A stretch of DNA of 64,000 bases from Psychroflexus sediminis (GTDB lineage: Bacteria > Bacteroidota > Bacteroidia > Flavobacteriales > Flavobacteriaceae). The notes under the pieces are model-generated. The model was not told where the DNA came from and did no database searches. It saw only the letters and a program-made list of their open reading frames with translations. Made by a program: the position numbers and the translations under genes. Shown here piece by piece: positions 48,520 to 57,353 of the stretch. The stretch spans positions 1 through 64,000 of the forward strand of contig NZ_FNCW01000010.1 in NCBI RefSeq assembly GCF_900099815.1, given 5' to 3'. Positions within the stretch are counted from its first letter, which is position 1. Every line of letters starts with the position of its first letter.

Positions 48520-50569
48520 TTGGAACATTAAATGTTAAGGGTATGGCATAAAGTACACCCACCTTTTCGCCCTCATGTTCGCCGGGCTTCATCTTTGGTA
48601 ACTCTTTTATAACGCGTTCTCCTTCGGCCTGAAGGTCCGGGTGTGGCGCTCTTGCTCTTACATCTACTATCTTGCCTGTCTTATCAATTTTAAATTGCAC
48701 ATAGACTCGGTTAACACCTGTAAGTCCCAGTTTTTTTGCCAGACCGATATCAAAGTTTTCGTTTACAAACTGGCTCACCTTTCTGCTCATGCATTCTTTA
48801 CGTTCATCATTGCTGCCTAGACCTTCGCAACCCGGGAAGACGGGCACACTTTCGATCACAGCAAAGGGAACATCGCTTAGTTTAGCCTCTGTATTTTTAA
48901 TTTTTGTAATCTTGGTCATCGGAGCCTGATTTTCATTCTCTTCAGTGCTGTCTCCATACGTCTGAAAAGTTATAGGTAAGGAATAAAGCACGCCCACCTT
49001 TTCACCTTTTTGCTCGCCAGGTTGCATTTCGGGGAGTTTGCTAATAACGCGTTCGCCTTCGGCCTGAAGGTCCGGGTGTGGCGCCCTTGCTCTTACATCA
49101 ACGATCTTACCTGTCTTATCAATTTTAAATTGCACATAGACCCGGTTAACACCTGTAAGTCCCAGTGTTTTTGCCAGACCGGTATCGAAATTCTCATTTA
49201 CAAACTGGCTGATCTTTTTACTCATGCATTCTTTACGCTCTTGGTTCGTCGCTAAACCCTCACAGCCAGGGAAGACGGGTACACTTTCGATCACAGCAAA
49301 GGGAACATCGCCAGTTGTATCGTATGCTCTTTCAGTTTCTGTGACTTCAACGTTCCAGTCATTTTCTTTCTCCTGAAGATAATCTTCATAAGTCTGAGTT
49401 TTCAGCTTTCGAAATGCATCTGTATCTGTCATGGACATTTTGTTTCCATCAGAACTTTTTTCGTCCATCTTTTCAGCCATGAGAATCATAAACACATTTC
49501 GTCTGTAAAAATCTTCTCTGGAGTTGATTTCTCTATAAGTGGAAAGTCTGAATTTTGCTGGTATATCATCTGAAAACATCCCGTATTTAGCAACAGCCTC
49601 TTCCAGTTCGTCCATGTATTGTGAACGTAACTTTTCAGCTTCAGCTTCTTCTGTCAGTTGCTGGATTTCTTCCTGTGTAGACACCTTACAGGCGGTATAC
49701 GTCAGCATCAGGCCTAGCAGCGGCAAAATCAGCAGATATTTTAATAAGTTTTGTGGACGAGAGTTTTTCTTTTGTAACATCATAAGGCGTTGTTTTAATT
49801 GAGAGTGATTAAAAAATGAATGTGAAAATTCGAAATTCCTGGTGCCAAAGGCCTGGTTAAGCAGGCTTTGAGCGTAATCGCGTTTGTTGAGGTCTTTGGC
49901 AGCCACGGCATCGGCCTGGAGTTCGTGGACCAGGACCAGTTCGCGCTTCAGCCAGTGATGAGCGGGACTCAGCCAGAACAGCATACGCAGAAATTCAGTA
50001 AAAAATAAATCCAACGCATGATTGGAGCGGGCGTGTTCCAGTTCGTGAGCCACCACTTTTGCGCGCTGAGTTTCCGGGATCTTGTCGCCCACAAATATGG
50101 ATTTCCAAAAGGTGAACGCATTTTCAGAAGCTTCCAGTTTATAGCACTGTACCTTATGGATATAGCATTCGAAACGGGCTTTATGTGTCAGTTGCTTCAG
50201 TTTCCAATAGCCTATGCTGAATTTAATAGCAAAAAAACTGATGCCTATAAGATAAATAAGCTTAAGTATTGCATCCATACTCCAGGTACTCGTCTGGGGC
50301 TCTGTGTTTGCACCTGAGGCGGTTAAGTTCACTTCTTTTCCTGTCATAAAATAAGACTGGAACTGGGTATCCACCGTATTTACCGTTTCCTCCGGGCCAA
50401 AATCGATAGCCAGTACGCTAAAGTCGAGCAGGGGAACTATAAACGAAAGCACCGCAGTGACCAGCAGGTACGCTCTGTTTTGTGCGTAAAAGGTCTCTGT
50501 TTTAAAGAGCAGATACAGCCCCAAAAAGCAGGTTTGGAAAAGAATAACATCTAATAAATACCACCACAT
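48512..50569 (-). CDS. BlaR1/M56-family membrane peptidase with two TonB-like C-terminal domains
   Basis: 685 residues. N-terminal membrane helices (WWYLLDVILFQTCFLGLYLL and others), a zinc-peptidase site HELEH (H175, E176, H179) with VLVHELQADAVA, and a fourth membrane segment (LLKYLLILPLLGLMLTYTAC). The C-terminal half has two copies of a TonB C-terminal-like domain with a 145-residue period (SVPVFPGCEGL, YVQFKIDKTGKIVDVRARA). The penicillin-sensing domain of classical BlaR1 is missing, so the signal must be sensed by the TonB-like modules or partner. Family role: cleave the BlaI-type repressor encoded just upstream (1-base overlap). Confidence 0.88.
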   Translation of the reverse strand: MWWYLLDVILFQTCFLGLYLLFKTETFYAQNRAYLLVTAVLSFIVPLLDFSVLAIDFGPEETVNTVDTQFQSYFMTGKEVNLTASGANTEPQTSTWSMDAILKLIYLIGISFFAIKFSIGYWKLKQLTHKARFECYIHKVQCYKLEASENAFTFWKSIFVGDKIPETQRAKVVAHELEHARSNHALDLFFTEFLRMLFWLSPAHHWLKRELVLVHELQADAVAAKDLNKRDYAQSLLNQAFGTRNFEFSHSFFNHSQLKQRLMMLQKKNSRPQNLLKYLLILPLLGLMLTYTACKVSTQEEIQQLTEEAEAEKLRSQYMDELEEAVAKYGMFSDDIPAKFRLSTYREINSREDFYRRNVFMILMAEKMDEKSSDGNKMSMTDTDAFRKLKTQTYEDYLQEKENDWNVEVTETERAYDTTGDVPFAVIESVPVFPGCEGLATNQERKECMSKKISQFVNENFDTGLAKTLGLTGVNRVYVQFKIDKTGKIVDVRARAPHPDLQAEGERVISKLPEMQPGEQKGEKVGVLYSLPITFQTYGDSTEENENQAPMTKITKIKNTEAKLSDVPFAVIESVPVFPGCEGLGSNDERKECMSRKVSQFVNENFDIGLAKKLGLTGVNRVYVQFKIDKTGKIVDVRARAPHPDLQAEGERVIKELPKMKPGEHEGEKVGVLYAIPLTFNVPNE
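48535..49315 (-). repeat. tandem duplication of the TonB-like domain coding region (435-bp period)
   Basis: Sequences around 48613 and 49048, and around 48851 and 49286, are repeated with a 435-bp offset and are almost identical in DNA, including third codon positions, so the duplication is recent or kept by gene conversion. Confidence 0.9.
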
Positions 50570-50931
50570 TAGTCCCTGGTTTTATCGAGTTCTTTTAGGA
50601 TGCTTTCCAAATCTTTGGCGCTCATGTTTTTCTCCTTTACAAAAAAGGAAACCATGTTTTTGAAGGAGCCTTCAAAATACGAGTTGACCATCTTCTTCAT
50701 CGTGGCTTTTTGGTAAGTGTCTTTGTCGATTAAGGCAAAATACTTAAAGCCTCTTCCTGCCTTTTCATGACCTACAAAGCCTTTGTCTTCCAGGATCCTC
50801 ACGATAGTAGAGGTGGTGTTGTAGGCAGGTTTGGGCTCAGGCATATCTTCGATGATTTCAGCAACCCGGGATTTTCCCTTTTGCCATAATAGCTGCATCA
50901 CTTCTTCTTCGGCTCGTGTTAATTGTCTCAT
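50569..50931 (-). CDS. BlaI/MecI-family transcriptional repressor
   Basis: 120 residues with a winged-helix N-terminal domain (RAEEEVMQLLWQKGKSRVAE, YNTTSTIVRILEDKGFV) and a C-terminal dimerisation helix pair. Such repressors control beta-lactam or envelope-stress genes and are inactivated by the M56 peptidase. It leads the blaI-blaR1-TPR operon and shares 1 base with the peptidase gene. No beta-lactamase gene is nearby. Confidence 0.92.
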   Translation of the reverse strand: MRQLTRAEEEVMQLLWQKGKSRVAEIIEDMPEPKPAYNTTSTIVRILEDKGFVGHEKAGRGFKYFALIDKDTYQKATMKKMVNSYFEGSFKNMVSFFVKEKNMSAKDLESILKELDKTRD

Positions 50932-50954
50932 GGGCTTTAATTTTATTTGACCAA

Positions 50955-50991
50955 GTTAAACTAAAATAATAGTTTAACTACAATAATAGTT
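50955..50991. promoter_or_regulatory. tandem BlaI-type operators over the blaI promoter
   Basis: AACTAAAATAATAGTT (50959-50974) and AACTACAATAATAGTT (50976-50991) are two dyads 17 bp apart; the first extends to 9-bp arms GTTAAACTA / TAGTTTAAC (50955-50963, 50970-50978). On the minus strand a TTG-N17-TAGTTTAA promoter-like pair lies within them, 20-40 bases before blaI. Autorepression is expected. Confidence 0.6.
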
Positions 50992-51117
50992 GTTAAAGTT
51001 TTGATTTTTTAAATAAATCTCATGTTTTAAGTTCGAGCCTTTCTGTTCATCAAGACAGGCTCAGTCGAGAACCGTTTATATTTTTATAAATCATTAGTTT
51101 TACCTAAAAAAGAAATT

Positions 51118-51909
51118 ATGGCTACAATATACCAAGTCGATGCCTTCACAGATGAGCTATTCAAAGGCAATCCGGCAGGCGTTATGCTGTTGGAAAATGA
51201 GTTTCTGGAAGAGAAGCTGATGCTGAATATCGTCAAGGAAATGAATGTGTCGGAGGTGGCTTTTGTTTTGCCCAAAGAAAATCACTTTGCGATTCGGTTT
51301 TTTACCCCAAAAGCTGAAGTGCCGCTTTGCGGACACGCCACCTTATCTGCAGCTCATATTTTGTATGAACTGGGGCAGGTTTCAAAACAGGAATCTATAA
51401 TCTTTCAGGCACCCAAAGATCTGTTAGAAATCAGCTTTACCGCTGAGGGCTATCAGATGAAGTTTCCTGAATATAGCTTGGATAAAATAGCGATTACCAA
51501 TTACGCTAAGGCTTTACATCTTCAGGTGAATAAGGCTTTTGAAGTCACCAACGACTGGACCATGCTGGTTTTGGAATCTGAAGAGGAACTGGCTAATTTC
51601 AAGCCCGATGCCAGGCTGCTTCAAAGTTTAGGTCTGGGACAAAGCATTTTTACAGCAAAATCAACCTCAGAAGAAAGAGATATTGTTTGCAGATGTTTTG
51701 TGCCTAATCTTAATATTTTGGAAGATCCTGTAACGGGTTCTGCGCATTGTGCGCTTGGGGTTTACTGGGCTGAGGTTTTAGGCAAAACGGCTTTAAAGTC
51801 AGAACAGATTTCGGAGCGCAAAGGTCAGCTGAAGCTAGAGCTGAAAAACGATAGTGTCTACATCTTAGGTCAGGCCAAAACGGTGTTTAAGGCCGAGTTT
51901 TATTTGTAA
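51118..51909 (+). CDS. PhzF-family isomerase/epimerase-like protein
   Basis: 263 residues. The conserved PhzF/diaminopimelate-epimerase-like fold is shown by GNPAGVMLL near the start, the catalytic E46 in EMNVSEVAFV, LCGHATLSAAH in the middle and DPVTGSAHCALGVYWA late. Phenazine biosynthesis is not implied: most members are of unknown substrate. Cytoplasmic. Convergent with the gene at 51996. Confidence 0.9.
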   Translation: MATIYQVDAFTDELFKGNPAGVMLLENEFLEEKLMLNIVKEMNVSEVAFVLPKENHFAIRFFTPKAEVPLCGHATLSAAHILYELGQVSKQESIIFQAPKDLLEISFTAEGYQMKFPEYSLDKIAITNYAKALHLQVNKAFEVTNDWTMLVLESEEELANFKPDARLLQSLGLGQSIFTAKSTSEERDIVCRCFVPNLNILEDPVTGSAHCALGVYWAEVLGKTALKSEQISERKGQLKLELKNDSVYILGQAKTVFKAEFYL

Positions 51910-51927
51910 TGTTCATGACGGTCTGTC

Positions 51928-51978
51928 CTCTGTGAACTTTGTGACTTTGTGGTTCTATTCACCACGGAGAAAACAGAG
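51928..51978. repeat. imperfect hairpin between convergent genes
   Basis: CTCTGT (51928-51933) and ACAGAG (51973-51978) flank an inner stem GTGGT/ACCAC (51949-51953, 51961-51965) with a 7-base loop. It recalls dispersed hairpin repeats and may act as a bidirectional terminator. Confidence 0.4.
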
Positions 51979-51995
51979 ATAATGGTAACAACTTT

Positions 51996-52346
51996 TTATT
52001 TATAAATCGACCGCCAATATACTTTTTGATAACTGCGTTCAACCACGCGATGAATCAGGCGGTCCAGGAAATCGTTTTGAGTCATCAGCCGCTGAATTTC
52101 CTTCTCGTGAATGTCAATTCTATAAAGGAGGTGAATAAAACTCGAGGTTTTTTGATGCATAAGCTCAGAAAAAATGGGGTTTAAGCCTTGCCATAATTCA
52201 TCTGGTGTAATGTTGGTGTGCAACTCGATTTCTGTAAGTCCCACCAGAGCCAGATCTTTATTGAGTTGCAAAATCAACTTTTTCCAGACCTCGGCGTATT
52301 TCTCTGGCTCGGAGGTGATCTCGGAAAGTTGCTGAGGAATACTCAT
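51996..52346 (-). CDS. small conserved protein downstream of the polyprenyl synthetase gene
   Basis: 116 residues, all-helical, no signal peptide. Segments DELWQGLNPIFSELMHQKTS and DFLDRLIHRVVERSYQKVYW are Arg/aromatic-rich. I do not recognise a named family. Its start is directly next to the stop of the polyprenyl synthetase gene, so it is in that operon and its product might assist it; this is inference. Confidence 0.65.
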   Translation of the reverse strand: MSIPQQLSEITSEPEKYAEVWKKLILQLNKDLALVGLTEIELHTNITPDELWQGLNPIFSELMHQKTSSFIHLLYRIDIHEKEIQRLMTQNDFLDRLIHRVVERSYQKVYWRSIYK

Positions 52347-53321
52347 TTACACATCGCGATTCATAAGGTTAGTCCCAAAGGCTCTAAGAAATGTTTTTCC
52401 TTTTTCAGACACCTGCATATGATCGAGATGTTTGAAGGCTTGCTCGGTATAGGCTTTTATTTTTTCGGTGGTGGCTGCTTTGGCCCCGGAATCCTCAAAA
52501 ATCTGCTTAGCAGTTTCAATTTTGCTTAACGGCTCCTCAGGGGAGATGGTATACAGATGTCTTAGCTGGTCTGCACTGCTGGAATCTGCAAGCTCAAGTG
52601 CTTTGAGATACAGGTAAGTCTTTTTGTTTTCTATGATGTCACCGCCTATTTGTTTACCGAAAACAGACTGGTCTCCAAAGCTGTCTAAATAATCATCCTG
52701 AATCTGAAAGGCAATGCCCAGCAGCCTGCCGAACTCATAAATTTTGTCCTGAACCTCTTCAGAAGCATCACTTATAATGGCTCCCATTTTTAGGGCTGCT
52801 CCCACGAGTACAGCGGTTTTGAATTCGATCATTTTCAGATATTCCTCGATGCTGACGTCATCGCGCTCTTCAAAATCAACATCGTATTGCTGGCCTTCGC
52901 AAACTTCAATAGCGGTTTTGGTAAAGAGTTTGGCCAAAGGCTTGAAGTGTTCTGCAGGATAATTTTCAAAAAGCTGATAAGCATTGATAAGCATGGCATC
53001 ACCAGATAAAATCCCGGTGTTGATATCCCACTTTTCGTGTACGGTTTGTTTACCTCTTCTCAGAGGAGCATCGTCCATAATGTCATCGTGAACCAAAGAG
53101 AAATTGTGAAAAATCTCTATGGCTAAAGCAGCATCCATTGCTTTATCACGACCCCCGCCAAAGATATCGGCACTCATCAGCACCAATACAGGTCTCAGGC
53201 GTTTGCCACCAAGTTGTAAGATGTACTCTATAGGCTCGTAAAGATTTCTTGGTTCTTTTTGAGGCAGTTGAGCCTTCATATAAGAAAGAAAAGAGGTTTT
53301 GTAAGCTTCTAAATCCAACAT
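52347..53321 (-). CDS. polyprenyl synthetase (short-chain isoprenyl diphosphate synthase)
   Basis: 324 residues from the ATG at 53321 (MLDLEAYKTSFL); nine upstream codons are in frame but precede the conserved start. The first aspartate-rich motif is VHDDIMDDAPLRRG, the second IAFQIQDDYLDSFGDQ, with KRLRPVLVLM upstream. It condenses isopentenyl diphosphate with allylic diphosphate to give farnesyl or geranylgeranyl diphosphate for quinones, carotenoids or undecaprenol. The chain length cannot be read by eye. Confidence 0.92.
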   Translation of the reverse strand: MLDLEAYKTSFLSYMKAQLPQKEPRNLYEPIEYILQLGGKRLRPVLVLMSADIFGGGRDKAMDAALAIEIFHNFSLVHDDIMDDAPLRRGKQTVHEKWDINTGILSGDAMLINAYQLFENYPAEHFKPLAKLFTKTAIEVCEGQQYDVDFEERDDVSIEEYLKMIEFKTAVLVGAALKMGAIISDASEEVQDKIYEFGRLLGIAFQIQDDYLDSFGDQSVFGKQIGGDIIENKKTYLYLKALELADSSSADQLRHLYTISPEEPLSKIETAKQIFEDSGAKAATTEKIKAYTEQAFKHLDHMQVSEKGKTFLRAFGTNLMNRDV

Positions 53322-53749
53322 CAATTTTTTTCGGCTAAAATAAATCATTAAAGTTATCTACGTCCTTTTTTTCAAGATTGTTAAGGCATGTCTTTTCGAA
53401 AATACTCAGTAAAATTCAAAATTTGAAGCGCAGTGTACTGAAATTAGTCAGTTAAACTAACCCTGATACCTAGGCATCTAGGTCTTAATTTGATATAATA
53501 ACCTGACTCTGTCTTGGAAAAGCGGCTCAGTTCAGATATTTAAGTGAATACCGTGGTGTTTCATGTTTTTAAATCAATTTTTTATAGCAGTTCAAGAATG
53601 AGGCAGAGAAAGTAGCGCTTTATGATAAACCGCATTTCTATTAATAAGCAGAATATTTGCTTCGGAATGAGGGGGAAGTTCATGAATATGGAATATTGTG
53701 TATTCATCTGAAATATCATAATTTTCAAAAAAATTAAATTTTAAGAATC
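53322..53749. other. 428-base upstream region
   Basis: Divergent region between the polyprenyl synthetase and BNR-repeat protein genes. It contains no frame, RNA gene or repeat that I can support and no complete TTG/TAnnTTTG promoter; regulatory sites must be present but are not recognised. Confidence 0.45.
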
Positions 53750-56700
53750 ATGAATAAAAATTTCCTCAGGTTAATTTTATTTTCTTTCCTCACATGTGTT
53801 ATAAGCCACTCAGTAACTGGTCAGCAGGTCGATTTAGATAAATTAAAAGGCATGGATGTCCGAAGTATTGGCCCAGCCGGTATGAGTGGTCGGATAACGG
53901 CCATTGATGTTGTGCATGACAATCCGCAGATAATGTATGTGGGGTCCGCCTCTGGTGGTGTATGGAAATCTGAAAGCGGGGGTGTAGACTGGAATCCTGT
54001 TTTTGATGAAGAGCAAATCCTTTCCATCGGAGCCGTTGCCATTCAGCAGGATAATCCTGATGTGATTTGGGTAGGTACAGGAGAAGGAAACCCTAGGAAT
54101 AGTTCTAATGGTGGTTATGGACTATACAAATCCATAAATGGTGGAAAGAGCTGGAAACTGATGGGCCTGGAGAAAACGCGTAATATTCATCGGGTGAGAA
54201 TTGATCCTAACAACCCAAACACCGTTTATGTAGGTGCTATTGGCTCACCCTGGGGAGAACATCCTGAGCGTGGGGTTTACAAAACTACTGATGGAGGTAA
54301 AACCTGGACCAAGAGTCTTTTTGTCGATAATAAAACAGGGGTTTCAGAATTAATCATGGATCCCAATAATCCGAATAAGTTATTTGCAGCTATGTGGGAA
54401 CACAGAAGAAAACCTTGGACTTTTACTTCTGGCGGTCCTGGCTCTGGCTTATACATGACTCTTGATGGTGGTGAAAACTGGAAAGAGTTGACCGATAAGG
54501 ATGGGTTGCCAAAAGGCGATTTGGGAAGAATGGGCTTAGCAATCTCAGCAGCAGATTCCAAAACCGTTTACGCTTTAATAGAATCCAAAAAGAATGCACT
54601 TTATAAATCAGTAGATGGCGGGTATTCGTGGAACATGATTAATGAGGACATGAGTGAAATCGGTAATCGTCCGTTTTATTACGCAGAATTGTATGCGGAT
54701 CCATCAAATGAAAATAGAGTCTATACGATATTCACTTATGTAAATGTGAGCGAAGATGGTGGAAAGTCATTTAAAGGACTAATGCCGGCGTATGGGACTA
54801 CTACCGGGGTTCATCCAGATCATCACGCCTGGTATATCCATCCGGATAATCCAGATATGATGTTAGACGGAAATGATGGCGGATTAAACATCACCTACGA
54901 TGGAGGAGAGACTTGGAGGTTTGTACAAAATCTTCCGGTAGGGCAGTTTTACCATATCAATACTGATAATGATTACCCTTACAATGTGTATGGAGGGATG
55001 CAGGATAACGGGAGTTGGGCTGGCCCGGCTTACGTTTGGAAATCGCAAGGCATCAGAAATTCTTATTTCCAGGAAATAGCTTTCGGTGATGGTTTTGATG
55101 TCGTGCCGGATCCGGACAATTCTAGATTTGGATTTGCGCAGTCTCAGCAGGGCTTTGTAGTACGCTACGATAAAGAAACGGGAAATAGTCAAATTGTAAG
55201 ACCGACCCATCCGGATAAAGACGTACTATTAAGATTCAACTGGAATGCGGCTATTGCGCAAAATCCATTTGATAATAGCTCAGTCTATTTTGGGAGTCAG
55301 TTTTTACATAAAACCAACGACAAGGGACAGACCTGGGAAATCATCTCTCCGGATTTAACAACCAATAATCCCAAAAAGCAAAAGCAGTTTGAAAGCGGTG
55401 GATTAACTTATGATGCTACAGGCGCAGAAAATAACACGACCATTACAGCCATTGCCCCGTCTTCTTTGGAAGAGGAAGTGATTTGGCTAGGAACGGATGA
55501 TGGGAATATTCAGCTGACTCAGGATGGCGGCAAAAACTGGAATAAGGTAAGCACCAGTATCAAAGGTTTCCCGGCTGAATCCTGGGTAGCACAAATTCAG
55601 GCTTCAACCTATACTGCGGGTGAAGCATTTGTCGTGGTCAATAATTACCGAAATTTCGATTTCAAACCTTATTTATTCCATACGACGAATTATGGAAAAA
55701 GCTGGACGAATTTAACCGATGGTGAAGAGGTTTGGACTTATAACTTAAGTGTGGTACAGGATCCTGAGGAGCCAAATTTAATGTTTTTAGGAACAGATGG
55801 CGGATTATATTTCAGTATCAATAAAGGTCAAAACTGGCAAAAATGGACAAATGATTATCCAAATGTGCCTACGCGTGATATGATGATTCATCCGAGAGAA
55901 CATGATTTAGTGATTGGGACTTTTGGCCGTGCGATTTACATCATGGATGATATCAGACCATTAAGAGCACTGGCTGCGGAAGGGAGAGTTGTATTGAATC
56001 AGCCCTTGAAACTGTTTACGCCTCCTGTGGCTTATCAGGCGGTAAATCAGCAGCCTAGTGGTTCTCGATTTGGCGCCAATGCCCTGTTTAATGGCGAGAA
56101 TAGAAATTCCAACGCCATGATTTCTTACCTTATCAATAAACCTAAGCAAAAAGAGGACAAAAATGAAAATGAGGAAAAGGAAAGTGATGAAGAGAAAGTG
56201 ACCTACGACTCTCTTAAGCTTGACGTCTATACTATGGAAGGTGAATTGATCCGAACTTTAAAAGAGAAAACCCCTGAAGATAACGGGTTACACCGTATGT
56301 ACTGGAGAATGGACGAAGCAGGACAACGCGGTCCGAGCAGAAGCTTGACCAAAGAAGATGCTGAAGAACCAGGTGGAGTAGATGTCATGCCGGGAAAATA
56401 TAAATTAGTCCTGCACTTTGGTGGGCATAAAGATTCCACAGAGATTGAAGTGAAGTTTGACCCGCGTTTGGAGGTAAATGTAGCAGACCTAAAAGCACGA
56501 TACAACTTCTTGAAATCTATAGAAAAGTTGCAGGCTACCGCTTATGAAGCCAGTCAAAGCGTTTTAAAAGCTAAGGAAACAGCTGATCACTATATCCAGT
56601 GGATGGAGGAGAAAGATAAAAAGGCCTTTAAAGAACAGATTAAAGCCAGCAAAGCGATCAAAGATTCCTTAGAGGTATTATTTGAACCATTGGTAGGTGA

Positions 56701-56971
56701 AGACTTTAGCGATAAGCAAGGCATCATAAGAACACCCGTTCCGGATATTGGTGATAGAATAAGTAATGCTTATAATTATACAGCAGCTAGTTTCGATAAA
56801 CCAGGAGATACCCAGGAACGTTTGAAAAAGCAGGCCGAAGAAGCTTTAAAACCAGCTATTGAAGCTTTGAATAAATTCTTTGCTGAGGAGTGGAAAGCCT
56901 ATCAGGAAGATATAAGTGAACTGGACCTTTCCCTTTTTGAAGACTATGAAGTCCTGGAAATAAAAGAATAA
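53750..56971 (+). CDS. secreted BNR-repeat (sialidase-like) beta-propeller protein
   Basis: 1073 residues. Signal peptide (ending SVTG), then a large propeller region with about eleven Asp-box motifs, for example GVYKTTDGGKTW, SVDGGYSW, ITYDGGETW, QLTQDGGKNW, characteristic of sialidase/sortilin-type propellers. A C-terminal helical region (about residues 800-1073) is Lys/Glu-rich. No sialidase catalytic residues or T9SS sorting domain are recognised. Flavobacterial homologues are usually annotated as glycosyl hydrolase or WD40/YVTN-like proteins; I take it as a surface or secreted propeller of unknown activity. Confidence 0.8.
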   Translation: MNKNFLRLILFSFLTCVISHSVTGQQVDLDKLKGMDVRSIGPAGMSGRITAIDVVHDNPQIMYVGSASGGVWKSESGGVDWNPVFDEEQILSIGAVAIQQDNPDVIWVGTGEGNPRNSSNGGYGLYKSINGGKSWKLMGLEKTRNIHRVRIDPNNPNTVYVGAIGSPWGEHPERGVYKTTDGGKTWTKSLFVDNKTGVSELIMDPNNPNKLFAAMWEHRRKPWTFTSGGPGSGLYMTLDGGENWKELTDKDGLPKGDLGRMGLAISAADSKTVYALIESKKNALYKSVDGGYSWNMINEDMSEIGNRPFYYAELYADPSNENRVYTIFTYVNVSEDGGKSFKGLMPAYGTTTGVHPDHHAWYIHPDNPDMMLDGNDGGLNITYDGGETWRFVQNLPVGQFYHINTDNDYPYNVYGGMQDNGSWAGPAYVWKSQGIRNSYFQEIAFGDGFDVVPDPDNSRFGFAQSQQGFVVRYDKETGNSQIVRPTHPDKDVLLRFNWNAAIAQNPFDNSSVYFGSQFLHKTNDKGQTWEIISPDLTTNNPKKQKQFESGGLTYDATGAENNTTITAIAPSSLEEEVIWLGTDDGNIQLTQDGGKNWNKVSTSIKGFPAESWVAQIQASTYTAGEAFVVVNNYRNFDFKPYLFHTTNYGKSWTNLTDGEEVWTYNLSVVQDPEEPNLMFLGTDGGLYFSINKGQNWQKWTNDYPNVPTRDMMIHPREHDLVIGTFGRAIYIMDDIRPLRALAAEGRVVLNQPLKLFTPPVAYQAVNQQPSGSRFGANALFNGENRNSNAMISYLINKPKQKEDKNENEEKESDEEKVTYDSLKLDVYTMEGELIRTLKEKTPEDNGLHRMYWRMDEAGQRGPSRSLTKEDAEEPGGVDVMPGKYKLVLHFGGHKDSTEIEVKFDPRLEVNVADLKARYNFLKSIEKLQATAYEASQSVLKAKETADHYIQWMEEKDKKAFKEQIKASKAIKDSLEVLFEPLVGEDFSDKQGIIRTPVPDIGDRISNAYNYTAASFDKPGDTQERLKKQAEEALKPAIEALNKFFAEEWKAYQEDISELDLSLFEDYEVLEIKE

Positions 56972-56989
56972 CTAAAATTCAACAACGAC

Positions 56990-57023
56990 AAAAAGCCCAA
57001 AGTGTTAACACTTCGGGCTTTTT
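56990..57023. terminator. bidirectional intrinsic terminator
   Basis: AAAAAGCCC-A-AAGTG pairs with CACTT-C-GGGCTTTTT around a TTAA loop, with a single A-C mismatch. It follows the BNR-repeat protein gene and has T runs on both strands. Confidence 0.9.
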
Positions 57024-57353
57024 AGTATATACATGAGGAAAAAAGGGGGTGGGTTATCACCACTTTTCCTTTTGTAGTGTTTATAGTTTAACAGAAGATA
57101 ATATCTATATAGATAATAGTGAATTAGTGTTGATGAGACTTTTTTATAACCACTCAATTAATGAAGTGAAATCATACTTTTTGAAAAATTAAATACACAC
57201 GAGAAATGACTTTTCTGCAGCGGATTGCCGGTTTTAAATACTGCATTTTTTTGAAGTAAGTAAATCGGTTTAGCCATAAAATTTAGTGAAAAGTAACTAG
57301 GTTTAGCAAGAAATCGTAATTTTGTGTTACACATTACAAGATGTAAGCTTAAT
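57024..57353. other. 330-base upstream region of sucA
   Basis: AT-rich, no gene. It contains the AT palindrome TATCTATATAGATA at 57102-57115 and the -7 box TAATTTTG at 57317-57324. Nothing else is recognised. Confidence 0.5.
57317..57324 (+). promoter_or_regulatory. -7 box of sucAB
   Basis: TAATTTTG matches TAnnTTTG, 29 bases before the ATG at 57354. No TTG at the -33 position. Confidence 0.4.

Noticed and set aside
50569-50931. Beta-lactam resistance locus.
   Set aside because: BlaI and an M56 protein are present but no beta-lactamase or penicillin-binding protein gene is linked, and the sensor domain is absent.
57102-57115. Palindrome TATCTATATAGATA as an operator.
   Set aside because: It is AT-only apart from two pairs and expected by chance in this base composition; no link to a regulator.
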